Below, piece by piece: positions 40,827 through 50,142 of a stretch of DNA of 64,000 nt. The first letter of the stretch is position 1. Each line of letters starts with the position of its first letter. Made by a program: the position numbers and the translations under genes. Origin of the DNA: Hymenobacter persicinus (GTDB taxonomy: Bacteria; Bacteroidota; Bacteroidia; Cytophagales; Hymenobacteraceae). The DNA is taken from assembly GCF_004167665.1 (NCBI RefSeq), contig NZ_SEWE01000011.1, positions 1-64,000 on the forward strand, given 5' to 3'. The notes beneath the pieces are model-generated. The model saw nothing but the letters and a program-made list of their open reading frames with translations. It did not search any database and was not told where the DNA came from.

Positions 40827-42947
40827 TTACCAGATCTTGGCCCGCTCGCTCTGGGCGCGGACCATCTTGGCGTTGTCTTTACAGCCGAAGGCCTCGAAGA
40901 ACTCGGGCATGTTCATCAGCGGACCATTGGTGCGGTACTGGGCCGGGGAGTGCGGATCAGTGAGCACCTGCTGGCGCAGGTATTCGGGGCGGGCATTGGT
41001 GCGCCACACCTGGGCCCAGCTCAGGAAAAAGCGCTGCTCGGGCGTGAGGCCGTCGTAGAGCGGACGCGGGTTCGAGCCGTACTGCTTCTGGAGCTGCTTC
41101 TGCAGGGCGGTGTAGGCCAAGTTCAGACCGCCGAGGTCGGCCAGGTTTTCGCCCATGGTCAGCTTGCCGTTCACATATACCGAGTCCAGGGGCGAGAAAG
41201 CGCTGTACTGGGCCCCCACCATGTCGGCGCGCTGGTTGAACTTGTCGTTGTCTTCCTTGGTCCACCAGTCGCGCAGGTTGCCTTCGGCGTCCGACTGCCG
41301 GCCTTTGTCGTCGAAGCCGTGGGTGATTTCGTGGCCGATAACGGCGCCCATGCCGCCGTAGTTCACCGCGTCGTCGGCCTTGGGGTCGAAGAACGGGGGC
41401 TGCATGATGCCGGCCGGAAACACGATTTCGTTGAGCGAGGAGTTGTAGTAGGCATTTACCGTGGGCGGGGTCATGCTCCAGTCGCCGCGACGGATGGGGC
41501 CGCCGTAGCGCTTCAGGTTATCCTTGGTATCCCACTCCCGGGCGGCCAGCACGTTTTTCAGGTACGACTCACGCGAGATGGTCAGGGCCGAATAGTCCTT
41601 CCACTGGTCGGGGTAGCCGATTTTGACGGTGAAGGCGTTGAGCTTCTTCATGGCCTCCTCCTTGGTGGCGGCGCTCATCCAGGTGCTTTGCTGGATGTGC
41701 TCCCCCATCGACTCGCGGATGTTGTTGACCATTTCCAGGGCCTTCTGCTTGGTTTCGGGCGTGAAGGCCTTGTCGACGTAGAGCTGGCCGAACGCCTCGC
41801 CCAGCGAGCCGTCGGTGGCGCGCAGCATGCGCTTCCAGCGGGGCTGCTGCTGCTTGGCGCCCGACAGCACCTGGTTGTACCGGAAGCTTTCATCAACGAA
41901 GGACTTGGGCAGCGCACTGGCCACCGAAGCCACCAAGTGCCAGCGCAGGTAGGTTTTCCAGTCGCCAAGCGGCTCGGCCTTGAGGGCGGTGCTGGCTTCC
42001 TTCATAAACTCCGGCTGCCCCACAATCACCTCTTTGGCCGTACCCAGGCCCGCTTGCTGCAACAGCGTCGGCACGGCCAGGTTCGGGAACTGCTGGCTGG
42101 CCTGGGCCACGGTCATCTTGTTGTAGTTGGCGTACGGGTCGCGCAGGGCCACCCGGTCCTTGGAGGCCTTGGCCAGCCGGGTTTCGATGCGCAGCACGGT
42201 AGCCGCGTTTTTCTGAGCCGCGGCCTCCGAGTCGCCGAGCTGGCGGAAGGTGTTGGTCAGGTACGTCACGTAGGCGGCACGCACGGTTTTGGAGCGGGCG
42301 TCGTCCTTGAGGTAGTAGTCCCGGTCGGGCATCGACAGGCCGCCCTGCGACATGTAGACGGCGTACTCGGTGCTTTTCTTGCGGTCCTGGGCCACGCCCA
42401 CGCCCAGTACCGAGCCCGTGCGCAGCATCTGCTGGTGGGCCAGGGCCAGCTGCAGGCCTTTCAGGTCCTTGATGGCGGCTATGCGCGCCAGCTCGGGCTG
42501 CAGGTACTTCAGGCCGGCCTTTTCGATGGCGGCTGAGTCCATGGCTGAAGCGTAAAAATCACCGACCTTCTGCAGGTTGCTGCCTTTGGTAGCGGCGCGG
42601 TTGGCGGCGGCCTCGTCCAGAATCTGGCGCATCACGGCCTCGTTCTGGTTGATGAGCTGGTTCCAGGAACTCCAGCGCGGCTCGGCGGCCGGAATCGGGT
42701 TGTTCTTGAGCCAGGTGCCCGAGGCGTACTGGAAGAAATTGTCGCAGGGCGACACCGACAGATCAGCATTGGCCATGTCGAGGCCCACGCCCTTGAGCAC
42801 AGGGCCCGCCGGAGCAGCCGCGGGGCTGACGGTTTCGGGGGTAGTAGTGGCAGCGGCCGAAGCCGAAGTTTTGCTCGTGGCGCAGCCGGCCAGGGTCAGG
42901 CCGGAGGCGGCGCCGAGCACGAGCAGCAGGTTATTTTTTTTGATCAT
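40827..42947 (-). CDS. M13-family (neprilysin-like) metallopeptidase lipoprotein, copy 1
   Basis: 706 residues. The lipobox L-A-G-C (Cys22) follows a hydrophobic stretch. L-S-V-S-P-C-D-N-F-F-Q-Y-A-S-G-T-W is the M13 N-terminal signature. H-E-I-T-H-G-F-D-D (539-543 is HEITH) binds zinc, and G-E-N-L-A-D-L-G-G supplies the third ligand. W-Y-N-A-Y-Y-N type substrate-binding segments are present. It cleaves peptides at the outer face. The C-terminal motif K-I-W is the family end. Adjacent and related to copy 2 at 43036, with an 88-base gap. Confidence 0.93.
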   Translation of the reverse strand: MIKKNNLLLVLGAASGLTLAGCATSKTSASAAATTTPETVSPAAAPAGPVLKGVGLDMANADLSVSPCDNFFQYASGTWLKNNPIPAAEPRWSSWNQLINQNEAVMRQILDEAAANRAATKGSNLQKVGDFYASAMDSAAIEKAGLKYLQPELARIAAIKDLKGLQLALAHQQMLRTGSVLGVGVAQDRKKSTEYAVYMSQGGLSMPDRDYYLKDDARSKTVRAAYVTYLTNTFRQLGDSEAAAQKNAATVLRIETRLAKASKDRVALRDPYANYNKMTVAQASQQFPNLAVPTLLQQAGLGTAKEVIVGQPEFMKEASTALKAEPLGDWKTYLRWHLVASVASALPKSFVDESFRYNQVLSGAKQQQPRWKRMLRATDGSLGEAFGQLYVDKAFTPETKQKALEMVNNIRESMGEHIQQSTWMSAATKEEAMKKLNAFTVKIGYPDQWKDYSALTISRESYLKNVLAAREWDTKDNLKRYGGPIRRGDWSMTPPTVNAYYNSSLNEIVFPAGIMQPPFFDPKADDAVNYGGMGAVIGHEITHGFDDKGRQSDAEGNLRDWWTKEDNDKFNQRADMVGAQYSAFSPLDSVYVNGKLTMGENLADLGGLNLAYTALQKQLQKQYGSNPRPLYDGLTPEQRFFLSWAQVWRTNARPEYLRQQVLTDPHSPAQYRTNGPLMNMPEFFEAFGCKDNAKMVRAQSERAKIW

Positions 42948-43035
42948 ACAACGAATAAACGGTGGGAAAGCGGGGCAGGAAATGACGAAGTACTACTGCA
43001 AAGCCGGAAAGCCGCGAAGGGGTTCCCGGCGGGTA

Positions 43036-45150
43036 CTACCAGATTTTAGCCCGGTCAGCGTCGGTGCGCACCATCTTCTGGCCGGGCTGGCAGCCGAAAG
43101 CCTCGTAGAACTGGGGCATGTTCATCAGCGGGCCGATGGTGCGGTACTGGTCGGGGGAGTGTGGGTCGGTGAGAATCTGCTGGCGCAGGGCTTCAGGGCG
43201 GATGTTGGAGCGCCGCAGCTGGGCCCAGCTTAGGAAAAAGCGCTGCTCGGGCGTGAAGCCGTCGTAGAGCGGACGCGGGTTGGCGCCGTACTTTTTCTGG
43301 AGCTGCTTTTCCAGGGCCCCGTACACTACCGTTAGGCCGGCGAAGTCCGCCAGGTTTTCGCCCATGGTCAGCTTGCCGTTCACGTGCACCGAGTCCAGGG
43401 GCGAGAAGGCGTCGTACTGCCGGCCCACGATGGCGGCGCGCTTGGTGAATTCTTCGCCGTCGGCCTTGGTCCACCAGTCGCGCAGGTTGCCCTGAGAGTC
43501 GTACTGCCGGCCCTGGTCGTCGAAGCCGTGGGTCATTTCGTGGCCCATCACCCCGCCAATGGCGCCGTAGTTGACGGCATCGTCGGCGTTGGGGTCGAAG
43601 AACGGGGGCTGCAAGTACCCGGCCGGAAACACGATTTCGTTCATCGGCGGGTTGTAGTAGGCATTGATGGTCGAGGGCGTCATGCCCCACTCGTTGCGGT
43701 CAATGGGGCCGCCGTACTTTTTGGCGTTCTGGCGGTAGTCCCACTCGCGGGCGGCCAGCAGGTTTTTCACGTACGAGTCCCGGGTGATGGTCAGCGCCGA
43801 GTAGTCCTTCCACACGTCGGGGTAGCCGACTTTCACCCGCAGGGCGTTCAGCTTCTTGAGGGCTTCGGCCTTGGTGGCGTCGCTCATCCAGGTGTTGGTC
43901 TGGATATGGTCGGCCATGCTTTCCTTGATGTTGGCCACCATTTCCAGGGCCTTGGCCTTGGCCGCGGGCGAAAACGCCTTGTCGACGTAGAGTTGGCCAA
44001 AAGCCTCGCCCAGGGTGTTGTCGGTGGAAGCCAGCAGGCGCTTCCAGCGGGTGGTTTGCTGCTTGGCGCCGGTGAGTACCTGGGCAAAGCGGAACGACTC
44101 ATCGACGTAGGCCTTGGGCAGGGCCCCGGCTACGGAGCGCACCAGGTGCCAGCGCATGTATGTTTTCAGATCGGCCAGGGGCTCGGCCTTAAGCGTGTTG
44201 CTGAGCTCGGCAAAGAAGGCCGGCTGCCCCACGTTCACTTCCTGAGCTTTGGCCAGGTCAACGTCGGTGAGCAGGCGGGGGAGGTTCAGGTTGGGAAAGC
44301 GCTGCTGGGCCGTAGCCAGCGGCATCTTGTTGTAGTTGGCCTGGGGGTCGCGCAACTCCACGCGGGAGCGGGAAGCCTTGGCCAGCCGCGTTTCGATGCG
44401 CTCCACGGTGGCCGCGTTCTTGCGGGCCGTGGTGGCATTGTCGCCGAGCAAGCCAAACAGGTTGGTCAGGTACTGCCGGTAGGCCGTCCGGATGGTCTGG
44501 GTGCGGGCGTCGTCCTTGAAGTAGTAGTCCCGGTCGGGCAACGTCAGGCCGCCCTGGGAAAGGCCGATGGTGTAAGCGGTAGAGTTTTTCTCGTCGACCT
44601 CCACCGCCCCGCGGAAAAAGGCGCCGGTACCGAGCATGAGCTGCCGGGCCATGACGTCGGTCAGGCTCTTGGCATCCTTTACGGCGGCAATACGGGCCAG
44701 TTCGGGCTGCAAGTACTTCAGGCCCGCGGCCTCAATGGCGACGGTATCCATGCCGGCCGCGTAGTAATCTCCGACTTTCTGGGGGTTGCTGCCCTTGGGC
44801 GCAGCGGGGTTAGCGGCGGCATCTTCCAGGATCTGGCGCAGCAGCAATTGGGTCCGCTCCCCGAGCAGGTTGCGCGGCCCCCAGCGGGTGGCGTACCCCG
44901 GCAGCGGGTTGTTGCGCAGCCAGTTGCCGCCCGAATACTGGTAGAAGTCGTCGCAGGGCGACACGGAGCGGTCCAGGTCGTTGGGGTTGAGGCCTACGCC
45001 GGGCAGCACGGGTGCCGCCGCCACCGGGGCCGCCGGCGTCGAGGCGGCGGCAGCGGTTTGGGAAGCCGGCTGGCTCGTGGCGCAGCCCGCCAGCGTCAGC
45101 AGGGAGGCCGTCGTCAGAAGCCGGGACAAAGGGGACGTGTTTTTCTTCAA
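43036..45150 (-). CDS. M13-family metallopeptidase lipoprotein, copy 2
   Basis: 704 residues, about the same organisation as its downstream neighbour: lipobox L-A-G-C (Cys23), S-V-S-P-C-D-D-F-Y-Q-Y-S-G-G, zinc site H-E-M-T-H-G-F-D-D (HEMTH at 537-541), G-E-N-L-A-D-F-A-G and terminal A-K-I-W. Long stretches are near identical between the copies, so they come from a tandem duplication. The start is TTG at 45150; it gives the full signal peptide. Likely cotranscribed with copy 1. Confidence 0.93.
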   Translation of the reverse strand: MKKNTSPLSRLLTTASLLTLAGCATSQPASQTAAAASTPAAPVAAAPVLPGVGLNPNDLDRSVSPCDDFYQYSGGNWLRNNPLPGYATRWGPRNLLGERTQLLLRQILEDAAANPAAPKGSNPQKVGDYYAAGMDTVAIEAAGLKYLQPELARIAAVKDAKSLTDVMARQLMLGTGAFFRGAVEVDEKNSTAYTIGLSQGGLTLPDRDYYFKDDARTQTIRTAYRQYLTNLFGLLGDNATTARKNAATVERIETRLAKASRSRVELRDPQANYNKMPLATAQQRFPNLNLPRLLTDVDLAKAQEVNVGQPAFFAELSNTLKAEPLADLKTYMRWHLVRSVAGALPKAYVDESFRFAQVLTGAKQQTTRWKRLLASTDNTLGEAFGQLYVDKAFSPAAKAKALEMVANIKESMADHIQTNTWMSDATKAEALKKLNALRVKVGYPDVWKDYSALTITRDSYVKNLLAAREWDYRQNAKKYGGPIDRNEWGMTPSTINAYYNPPMNEIVFPAGYLQPPFFDPNADDAVNYGAIGGVMGHEMTHGFDDQGRQYDSQGNLRDWWTKADGEEFTKRAAIVGRQYDAFSPLDSVHVNGKLTMGENLADFAGLTVVYGALEKQLQKKYGANPRPLYDGFTPEQRFFLSWAQLRRSNIRPEALRQQILTDPHSPDQYRTIGPLMNMPQFYEAFGCQPGQKMVRTDADRAKIW

Positions 45151-45253
45151 AGCGAAATAAAAATGAGGGCGGGCAATAGGTTTCCCGCAAAGACCGGCGG
45201 CAAAGCAAAAGGCTGCATTCGGGCGGAGCGCCCGGCAGCGGCGTTAAGGTCGG

Positions 45254-46336
45254 CTATTTTGCGGTCCGCTGCCGGGGCTTGGCCCGGGCGTACTGGTCGG
45301 GCCAGGCGACTTCCTCGCCCAGCTCAAAGGCGGCGTGCAGGGGAAAGTACGGATTGCGCAGGAACTCCCGGGCCAGCAGCACTAGGTCGGCCTGGCCGTT
45401 GGTGATGAGGGCCTCGGCTTCGGCGGCGGTGGTAATCAGGCCCACGGCCCCGGTGCGAAGGCCGGTTTCTTTTTTCACCTTCTCCGCAAACGGCACTTGG
45501 TAGAGCGGCCCCACCGGAATTGTCGCCGCGGGCACGTTGCCGCCGGTGGAGCAGTCCAGCAAGTCCACTCCGCGGGCGTGCAGCTCCCGGGCCAGGGCCA
45601 CGGATTCGTCGGCGGTCCAGCCCCCCTCGGTCCAGTCGGTAGCCGAAATGCGCACTAGCAGCGGCAGTTCGGCGGGCCAGGCGGCGCGGGTGGCTTCCAC
45701 GACTTCCAGCAGCAGCCGAATCCGGTTTTCAAACGAGCCCCCATACTCGTCGGTGCGGTGGTTGCTGAGCGGGGACAGAAACTCGTGGAGCAGGTAGCCG
45801 TGAGCCGCGTGCACTTCAACGAGCTGAAAGCCGGCCTCCAGGGCCCGGAGTGCCGCGGCGCGGAAGTCGGCCACCACTTGCCGCAACCCGGCCTGATCCA
45901 GTGCGACCGGCCTGGGGTAGTTGGCCGCAAACGCCTCGGCGCTGGGCGCTACCGTGGTCCAGCCGCCCTCGCTTTCGGGCACCTGGCCCTCGCCTTTCCA
46001 GGACGTGTAGGTGCTGGCCTTGCGGCCGGCGTGGGCCAGCTGAATGCCAATGGCCGCGCCCTGGGCCCGGACAAACTCGGTGATGCGCCGCAGGCCGGGC
46101 ACGTGCTCATCCTTCCAGATGCCGAGGTCGTCGGGGGTGATGCGGCCCTCGGGTGCCACGGCGGCGGCTTCGGTGATGATGAGGCCGGCACCACCCACGG
46201 CCCGGCTGCCCAGATGCACTAGGTGCCAGTCGTTGGCAAAGCCATCCTGGCTGCTGTACATGCACATGGGGGATACGACAAGGCGGTTTTTCAGGGTAAG
46301 GCCGCGCAGGGTCAGCGGCGAGAAGAGGCTGGACAT
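45254..46336 (-). CDS. NADH:flavin oxidoreductase, Old Yellow Enzyme (YqjM-like)
   Basis: 360 residues, TIM barrel with FMN. The start S-L-F-S-P-L-T-L-R-G-L-T-L-K-N-R is diagnostic. S-P-M-C-M-Y-S-S supplies the redox-tuning Cys of the thermophilic-type (YqjM) class, Q-L-A-H-A-G-R-K-A-S holds the His pair, and H-A-A-H-G-Y-L-L-H-E-F-L-S-P follows. It reduces activated alkenes with NAD(P)H in the cytoplasm. The physiological substrate is unknown. No operon partner is evident. Confidence 0.92.
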   Translation of the reverse strand: MSSLFSPLTLRGLTLKNRLVVSPMCMYSSQDGFANDWHLVHLGSRAVGGAGLIITEAAAVAPEGRITPDDLGIWKDEHVPGLRRITEFVRAQGAAIGIQLAHAGRKASTYTSWKGEGQVPESEGGWTTVAPSAEAFAANYPRPVALDQAGLRQVVADFRAAALRALEAGFQLVEVHAAHGYLLHEFLSPLSNHRTDEYGGSFENRIRLLLEVVEATRAAWPAELPLLVRISATDWTEGGWTADESVALARELHARGVDLLDCSTGGNVPAATIPVGPLYQVPFAEKVKKETGLRTGAVGLITTAAEAEALITNGQADLVLLAREFLRNPYFPLHAAFELGEEVAWPDQYARAKPRQRTAK

Positions 46337-46471
46337 ATGATAGACGGTGCGTGAGAAGGAGCCGCCGGCCGGGCGGCCGGGAATTGCAGTAAACTCCCGG
46401 TCCGGGGCCAGGGTTTGCCCGGCGGCGGCCGAAGTTGGGCCAGCCCGGTTCCCGGTCGACGATAAAACCGC

Positions 46472-46479
46472 TATCCTTG
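46472..46479 (+). promoter_or_regulatory. Near-consensus -7 box
   Basis: TATCCTTG (7 of 8 to TAnnTTTG), 31 bases before the ATG at 46511. Confidence 0.4.
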
Positions 46480-46510
46480 CGGCAGTTTTTACCCCTTATG
46501 CTATTCCCCG

Positions 46511-47116
46511 ATGAAGAATGTTACCCTGTTTACTGCCCTGCTGCTGGCCGCCGGCACCGCTACCGCGCAAACGCCCGGCGGCACCCGGCTGGGTCTGAAG
46601 GCCGGCGCTACGTTCTCCACCTTCAGCGGGGTTATCAACGCCACCCCGCGCCCCCGCACCTCCTTCGTGCTGGGCACCATGCTGCGCCTGAAGCCGTCGA
46701 GCCAGGGCTTCGCCGTGCAGGTGGAGGCCCAGCTCAGCGCCCAGGGCACCAAGCTCGAAGATGCCTCGGCGGCCTCCAGCCCGACTTCCGCCAGCGGCAC
46801 CATCTCCCTGCCTTATATGAATGTGCCGGTGCTGCTGCGCCAGTACATTGGCAACGTCTTTTACGTGAACGTGGGGCCGCAGCTGGGCTTGCTCGTCGGT
46901 AATAAGGAAGGCTACAAAACCCTGGAAGGTGCCCTGGTGGGGGGCGTAGGCCTGGAAACGAGCGGCGGCCTGGTGCTGGATGCGCGCCTGCTCTACGGCC
47001 TGACCGGCATCAACAACGACCCGGCCGAGCGGGCTTTCCGCCAGCGCCTGGGCGCAAGTGGCCTGTACAACCGCGGCGGGCAGCTGTCGGTGGGCTACCT
47101 GTTCGGAAGCAAGTAA
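46511..47116 (+). CDS. PorT-family outer-membrane beta-barrel protein, second copy
   Basis: 201 residues. Signal peptide to ATAQ, then the barrel: L-G-L-K-A-G-A-T-F-S-T-F, A-V-Q-V-E-A-Q-L-S-A-Q-G, P-Y-M-N-V-P-V-L-L-R-Q-Y-I, V-N-V-G-P-Q-L-G-L-L-V-G and a final Q-L-S-V-G-Y-L-F-G. Same family as 11078-11761 but divergent. Probably an outer-membrane protein of unknown transport or structural role. The oxidoreductase 37 bases downstream may be cotranscribed. Confidence 0.8.
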   Translation: MKNVTLFTALLLAAGTATAQTPGGTRLGLKAGATFSTFSGVINATPRPRTSFVLGTMLRLKPSSQGFAVQVEAQLSAQGTKLEDASAASSPTSASGTISLPYMNVPVLLRQYIGNVFYVNVGPQLGLLVGNKEGYKTLEGALVGGVGLETSGGLVLDARLLYGLTGINNDPAERAFRQRLGASGLYNRGGQLSVGYLFGSK

Positions 47117-47153
47117 CTCCTGCCCGGCGCCGGCTTTTTGCGTATTCCCTGCT

Positions 47154-48167
47154 ATGAGCACTCCCATACAAACCGGCCTGCTGGCTTACGGCATGTCGGG
47201 CAAGGTTTTTCAGGCCCCCTTCCTGACCACCCACCCCGGCTTTCAGCTGCGCGCCCTCGTGGAGCGCAGCCGCAAGGAAGCCCACCTCACGTACCCGGCC
47301 GTCGTTAGCTACGACTCGGTGGCCGAGCTGCTGGCCGACCCAGCCGTGGAACTGGTGGTGGTCAACACGCCCAACAACACCCACGCCGAGCTGACTCGGC
47401 TGGCGCTGCGGGCCGGCAAGCACGTGCTGCTCGAAAAGCCCGTGGCCACGTCCGTCGCCGAGTTTGAGGAGCTGCACGCCCTGGCCCGGGCACAAAACCG
47501 CCACCTGCTAGCCTACCAAAACCGCCGCTGGGACTCCGACTTTCGGGCCGTGCGCCAGGTGGTGGAAAGCGGGCAACTGGGCCAGCTGATTGAGGTGAAC
47601 TTCCGCTTCGACCGGTTCAAGCCCGCTCTGCACTTCAAAACGTTCAAGGAAGACCCCGTGCCCGGTAGCGGCCTGCTCTACGACCTGGGTCCCCACCTGC
47701 TCGACCAAGTTCTGAGCCTGTTTGGCCGCCCGGTGCGGAGCCGCAAAACCACCGGCAGCTACCGGCCCGGCTCCCAGGTCGACGACTATTTCACGTATCA
47801 CTTGCAGTACGCTGAAGGCCTGAACGTGTTCGTAACCAGCGGCCTGCTCATTGCCCAGCCCCTGCCGTCGTTTGTGCTGCACGGCACCCGGGGCAGCTTC
47901 GTCAAGACCCGCAGCGATGTGCAGGAAAGCCAGCTGCTGGGCGGCATGTCGCCGCAGGCCCCGGAGTACGGCCTCGACCAGGAGCCGGGCTCCCTGACGT
48001 TGGCCGCCGATGCCACCCTCACCACTGCGCCCTACCCGGCTCCCAAGGGCGACTACACCGGGCTATTCGAGGCCGTGTACCAAACCATTCGTCACGGCGC
48101 GCCCTACCCGATTCGGGAGGACGAGCTGCGCTGGCAAAACGAGCTGCTCGAGCAGGCCCCGGACTAG
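47154..48167 (+). CDS. Gfo/Idh/MocA family oxidoreductase
   Basis: 337 residues. The N-terminal Rossmann domain starts I-Q-T-G-L-L-A-Y-G-M-S-G-K-V-F-Q-A-P-F (the G-x-x-x-x-G-x form of the nucleotide motif). V-V-V-N-T-P-N-N-T-H and H-V-L-L-E-K-P-V-A are the family's catalytic region with the E-K-P motif. The second domain (D-L-G-P-H-L-L-D-Q) carries the Asp and His of the substrate site. It oxidises or reduces a sugar or polyol with NAD(P); the identity is unknown. Similar to the YdgJ-type of sugar dehydrogenases. Confidence 0.9.
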   Translation: MSTPIQTGLLAYGMSGKVFQAPFLTTHPGFQLRALVERSRKEAHLTYPAVVSYDSVAELLADPAVELVVVNTPNNTHAELTRLALRAGKHVLLEKPVATSVAEFEELHALARAQNRHLLAYQNRRWDSDFRAVRQVVESGQLGQLIEVNFRFDRFKPALHFKTFKEDPVPGSGLLYDLGPHLLDQVLSLFGRPVRSRKTTGSYRPGSQVDDYFTYHLQYAEGLNVFVTSGLLIAQPLPSFVLHGTRGSFVKTRSDVQESQLLGGMSPQAPEYGLDQEPGSLTLAADATLTTAPYPAPKGDYTGLFEAVYQTIRHGAPYPIREDELRWQNELLEQAPD

Positions 48168-48204
48168 CCTTGAAGTTCTTTGGGTGCCTCCTACGAAGAA
48201 GCTC

Positions 48205-48975
48205 CTACCGGGGCCGGTCGAGCTTGGTGGCCGGAAACTGCGGGTCCAGCGCCACCAGCGCGTCGCGCAGGGCCCGGGTCACGAGGTGGGCTTTGTACCA
48301 GTTCTGGTCGGCGGGCACCACCTGCCAGGGGCAGCTTTGGGGGCTGCAATGCTGGAACACATCCTCGTACACGGCGCGGTACTCGGGCCACTGGTTGGCC
48401 TTGCCCGCATCTTCGGCCGAGTATTTCCACTGCTTGCTGGGATCTTCCACCCGCTCCTGCAGCCGCTCCCGCTGCTCCTTTTCCGACACGTGCAGGTAAA
48501 ACTTGAGCACGGTGGTGCCGGCCTGCTGAAGCAGCTTTTCGAAGGCGTTGATGGCCGTAAAGCGCCGCCGGGCCTCCTCGGCATTGACCAGCCCCAGCAC
48601 CCGGGTCACCAGTACATCCTCGTAGTGGGAGCGGTTGAATACCTGAATCATGCCGTGGCGCGGGGTATGCTGATGAACGCGCCAGAGAAAATCGTGGGCC
48701 AGCTCCTCGTCGGTGGGCTCCTTGAACGACTGCACCCGCACACCCTGGGGATTGAGGCCGCTGAAGACCGTGCGAATCAGCCCGTCCTTGCCGCTGGCGT
48801 CCATGCCCTGCAGCACCACGAGCACGCTGCGCTTGTTTTCGGCGTAGAGGCGGTTTTGCAGGCCTACCAGCTCTTGTCCCAGGCGGCGGGTTTCGCGCTT
48901 GGTGTCGTCTTTGTGCACATCGTGGGGGGCGCGGGCCGAAGTTTTGAGCAGGTCGAAAGAGTCAGCGGAAGGCAT
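48205..48975 (-). CDS. Polyphosphate kinase 2 family protein
   Basis: 256 residues. A Walker A motif G-M-D-A-S-G-K-D-G (57-65) and the Walker B-like F-N-R-S-H-Y-E-D-V (114-121) are diagnostic of PPK2, which moves phosphate between polyphosphate and nucleotides. The lid module R-F-T-A-I-N-A-F-E and F-Y-L-H-V-S-E-K-E-Q-R-E-R-L follow. The single-domain size and G-M-D-A-S-G-K-D-G-x-I fit the class that phosphorylates AMP or ADP. The start at 48975 removes an atypical hydrophobic extension. Confidence 0.88.
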   Translation of the reverse strand: MPSADSFDLLKTSARAPHDVHKDDTKRETRRLGQELVGLQNRLYAENKRSVLVVLQGMDASGKDGLIRTVFSGLNPQGVRVQSFKEPTDEELAHDFLWRVHQHTPRHGMIQVFNRSHYEDVLVTRVLGLVNAEEARRRFTAINAFEKLLQQAGTTVLKFYLHVSEKEQRERLQERVEDPSKQWKYSAEDAGKANQWPEYRAVYEDVFQHCSPQSCPWQVVPADQNWYKAHLVTRALRDALVALDPQFPATKLDRPR

Positions 48976-49220
48976 AGTCAGCAGTGGTAAAAGGAGGATC
49001 AGACTATGTACGGCCCGCCCTTGATACCGGCCGAACCAACGGGCCATTACTTCCTGCTTCGGCTAGTGCCCCAGGGCAAAAACCGGCCATTATGACTATA
49101 AGCTTCTTATTAAGCCGCTCAAATCGGACATAGTGGCTCCTTTTAGCGGGAGAAGAAGCTGGAATCAGGTTGGTACAGCGTTTGATTTACCCCCATCGTA
49201 CTCAAGAAAGGAACCCAACC

Positions 49221-49604
49221 ATGAATCTTATCAGCAAAGAATTCATTCGCAACATTGCCCCGCAACTCGACCTGCTCAACACGGTGGGTGGCGGTATTGC
49301 GCAGGCCGTACTGCGGGTGGACAAGGGCGCGAAGGGTGTGGTGATTCGGGTCGCGGCTCCCTCGGTGCGCCCCGAAAACTTCCACGTTGTGCTCAACAAC
49401 AGCGACCTGACCGTGTACTGCGAGTACCGGCACCAGCCCGAAGACCAGCTCGGCGCGCCGCTGTTCAGCCAAACCCTGACGCTGCCGCCAAACCTGGACT
49501 TGGCCCGGATTGACGCCGTGCACGAAGGCCAGGAGCTGCGGGTGCGCATTCCCTACCAGGATTCGGCCACCCAGCCGCGCGAAATCAACATCAAGCAGCG
49601 CTAA
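49221..49604 (+). CDS. Small Hsp20-like protein
   Basis: 127 residues. An alpha-crystallin-like core is visible: V-I-R-V-A-A-P-S-V-R-P-E-N-F-H-V-V-L-N-N-S-D-L-T-V-Y-C and L-F-S-Q-T-L-T-L-P-P-N-L-D-L-A-R-I-D-A-V-H-E-G-Q-E-L-R-V-R-I-P-Y. The A/G-x-L conserved dipeptide is replaced by Q-E-L. It is much more divergent than the Hsp20 at 4854 and lacks that protein's long tail. Likely a chaperone-like or partner-binding protein. Shine-Dalgarno-like AAAGGAAC precedes the ATG. Confidence 0.72.
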   Translation: MNLISKEFIRNIAPQLDLLNTVGGGIAQAVLRVDKGAKGVVIRVAAPSVRPENFHVVLNNSDLTVYCEYRHQPEDQLGAPLFSQTLTLPPNLDLARIDAVHEGQELRVRIPYQDSATQPREINIKQR

Positions 49605-49655
49605 GCCGCCGCCCGTTCATACCGTCGGGGCCGACCGACTCGTTTTGTCTCACCC

Positions 49656-49686
49656 AAGCCACTGCTTATCCCAGTGGCTTTTTTAT
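49656..49686. terminator. Bidirectional terminator
   Basis: AAGCCACTG pairs with CAGTGGCTT around a 7-base loop, then TTTTT. Confidence 0.85.
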
Positions 49687-49702
49687 TGCCCGGCGGGCAG
49701 GC

Positions 49703-50026
49703 TTAGCCAAACAGCGGAATCAGCAGAAAGAAGCCCGTGACCAGAGCTAGGTAAAACCAACCCATTACTTGCCCGCGGTAGTGGCGCGGCAGGCGGTTGC
49801 TGAGCACCAGCACGGCCACCACCACCAAGGTCAGGTGCAGCAGCAGAAATACCACCGTCTTCACCCAGTTGCTGACAATGGTATTCTCGGGCTGATTCTG
49901 GTCGGCCATGCCCAAGCCGGCGGTGGCCGCCTTGAGCAGATAATACGCGCCAACCTCGAAAGCCAGAAAGCAGCCTAGTCCCGCCAGCAGCGCCAGGGGC
50001 CCGGATTTGGAAGAAGCATCCGCCAT
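49703..50026 (-). CDS. Small membrane protein, hypothetical
   Basis: 107 residues with three hydrophobic segments (L-A-L-L-A-G-L-G-C-F-L-A-F-E-V-G-A-Y-Y; T-V-V-F-L-L-L-H-L-T-L-V-V-V-A-V-L-V-L; M-G-W-F-Y-L-A-L-V-T-G-F-F-L-L-I-P). It is an inner-membrane protein without a recognised family. The start ATG at 50026 opens a short polar N-terminus (MADASSKSGP). Confidence 0.6.
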   Translation of the reverse strand: MADASSKSGPLALLAGLGCFLAFEVGAYYLLKAATAGLGMADQNQPENTIVSNWVKTVVFLLLHLTLVVVAVLVLSNRLPRHYRGQVMGWFYLALVTGFFLLIPLFG

Positions 50027-50142
50027 AAGGTGAAATAGTGAGATGGTGAAGTTATGAAATGAGGAGTTGATGTGCTGACGGCGCAGCTCTGCACCATCTG
50101 CGCCAACCGCACGGCAGCTCACCACGTCCCAAGTTCACTATT

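Noticed and set aside
40950..42536. 528-residue plus-strand open frame opposite the other M13 gene
   Set aside because: Same reason: antisense to a well-supported peptidase gene.
43384..45405. 673-residue plus-strand open frame opposite the M13 gene
   Set aside because: Shadow of the M13 peptidase, which has signal peptide and zinc motifs; the antisense frame has neither.
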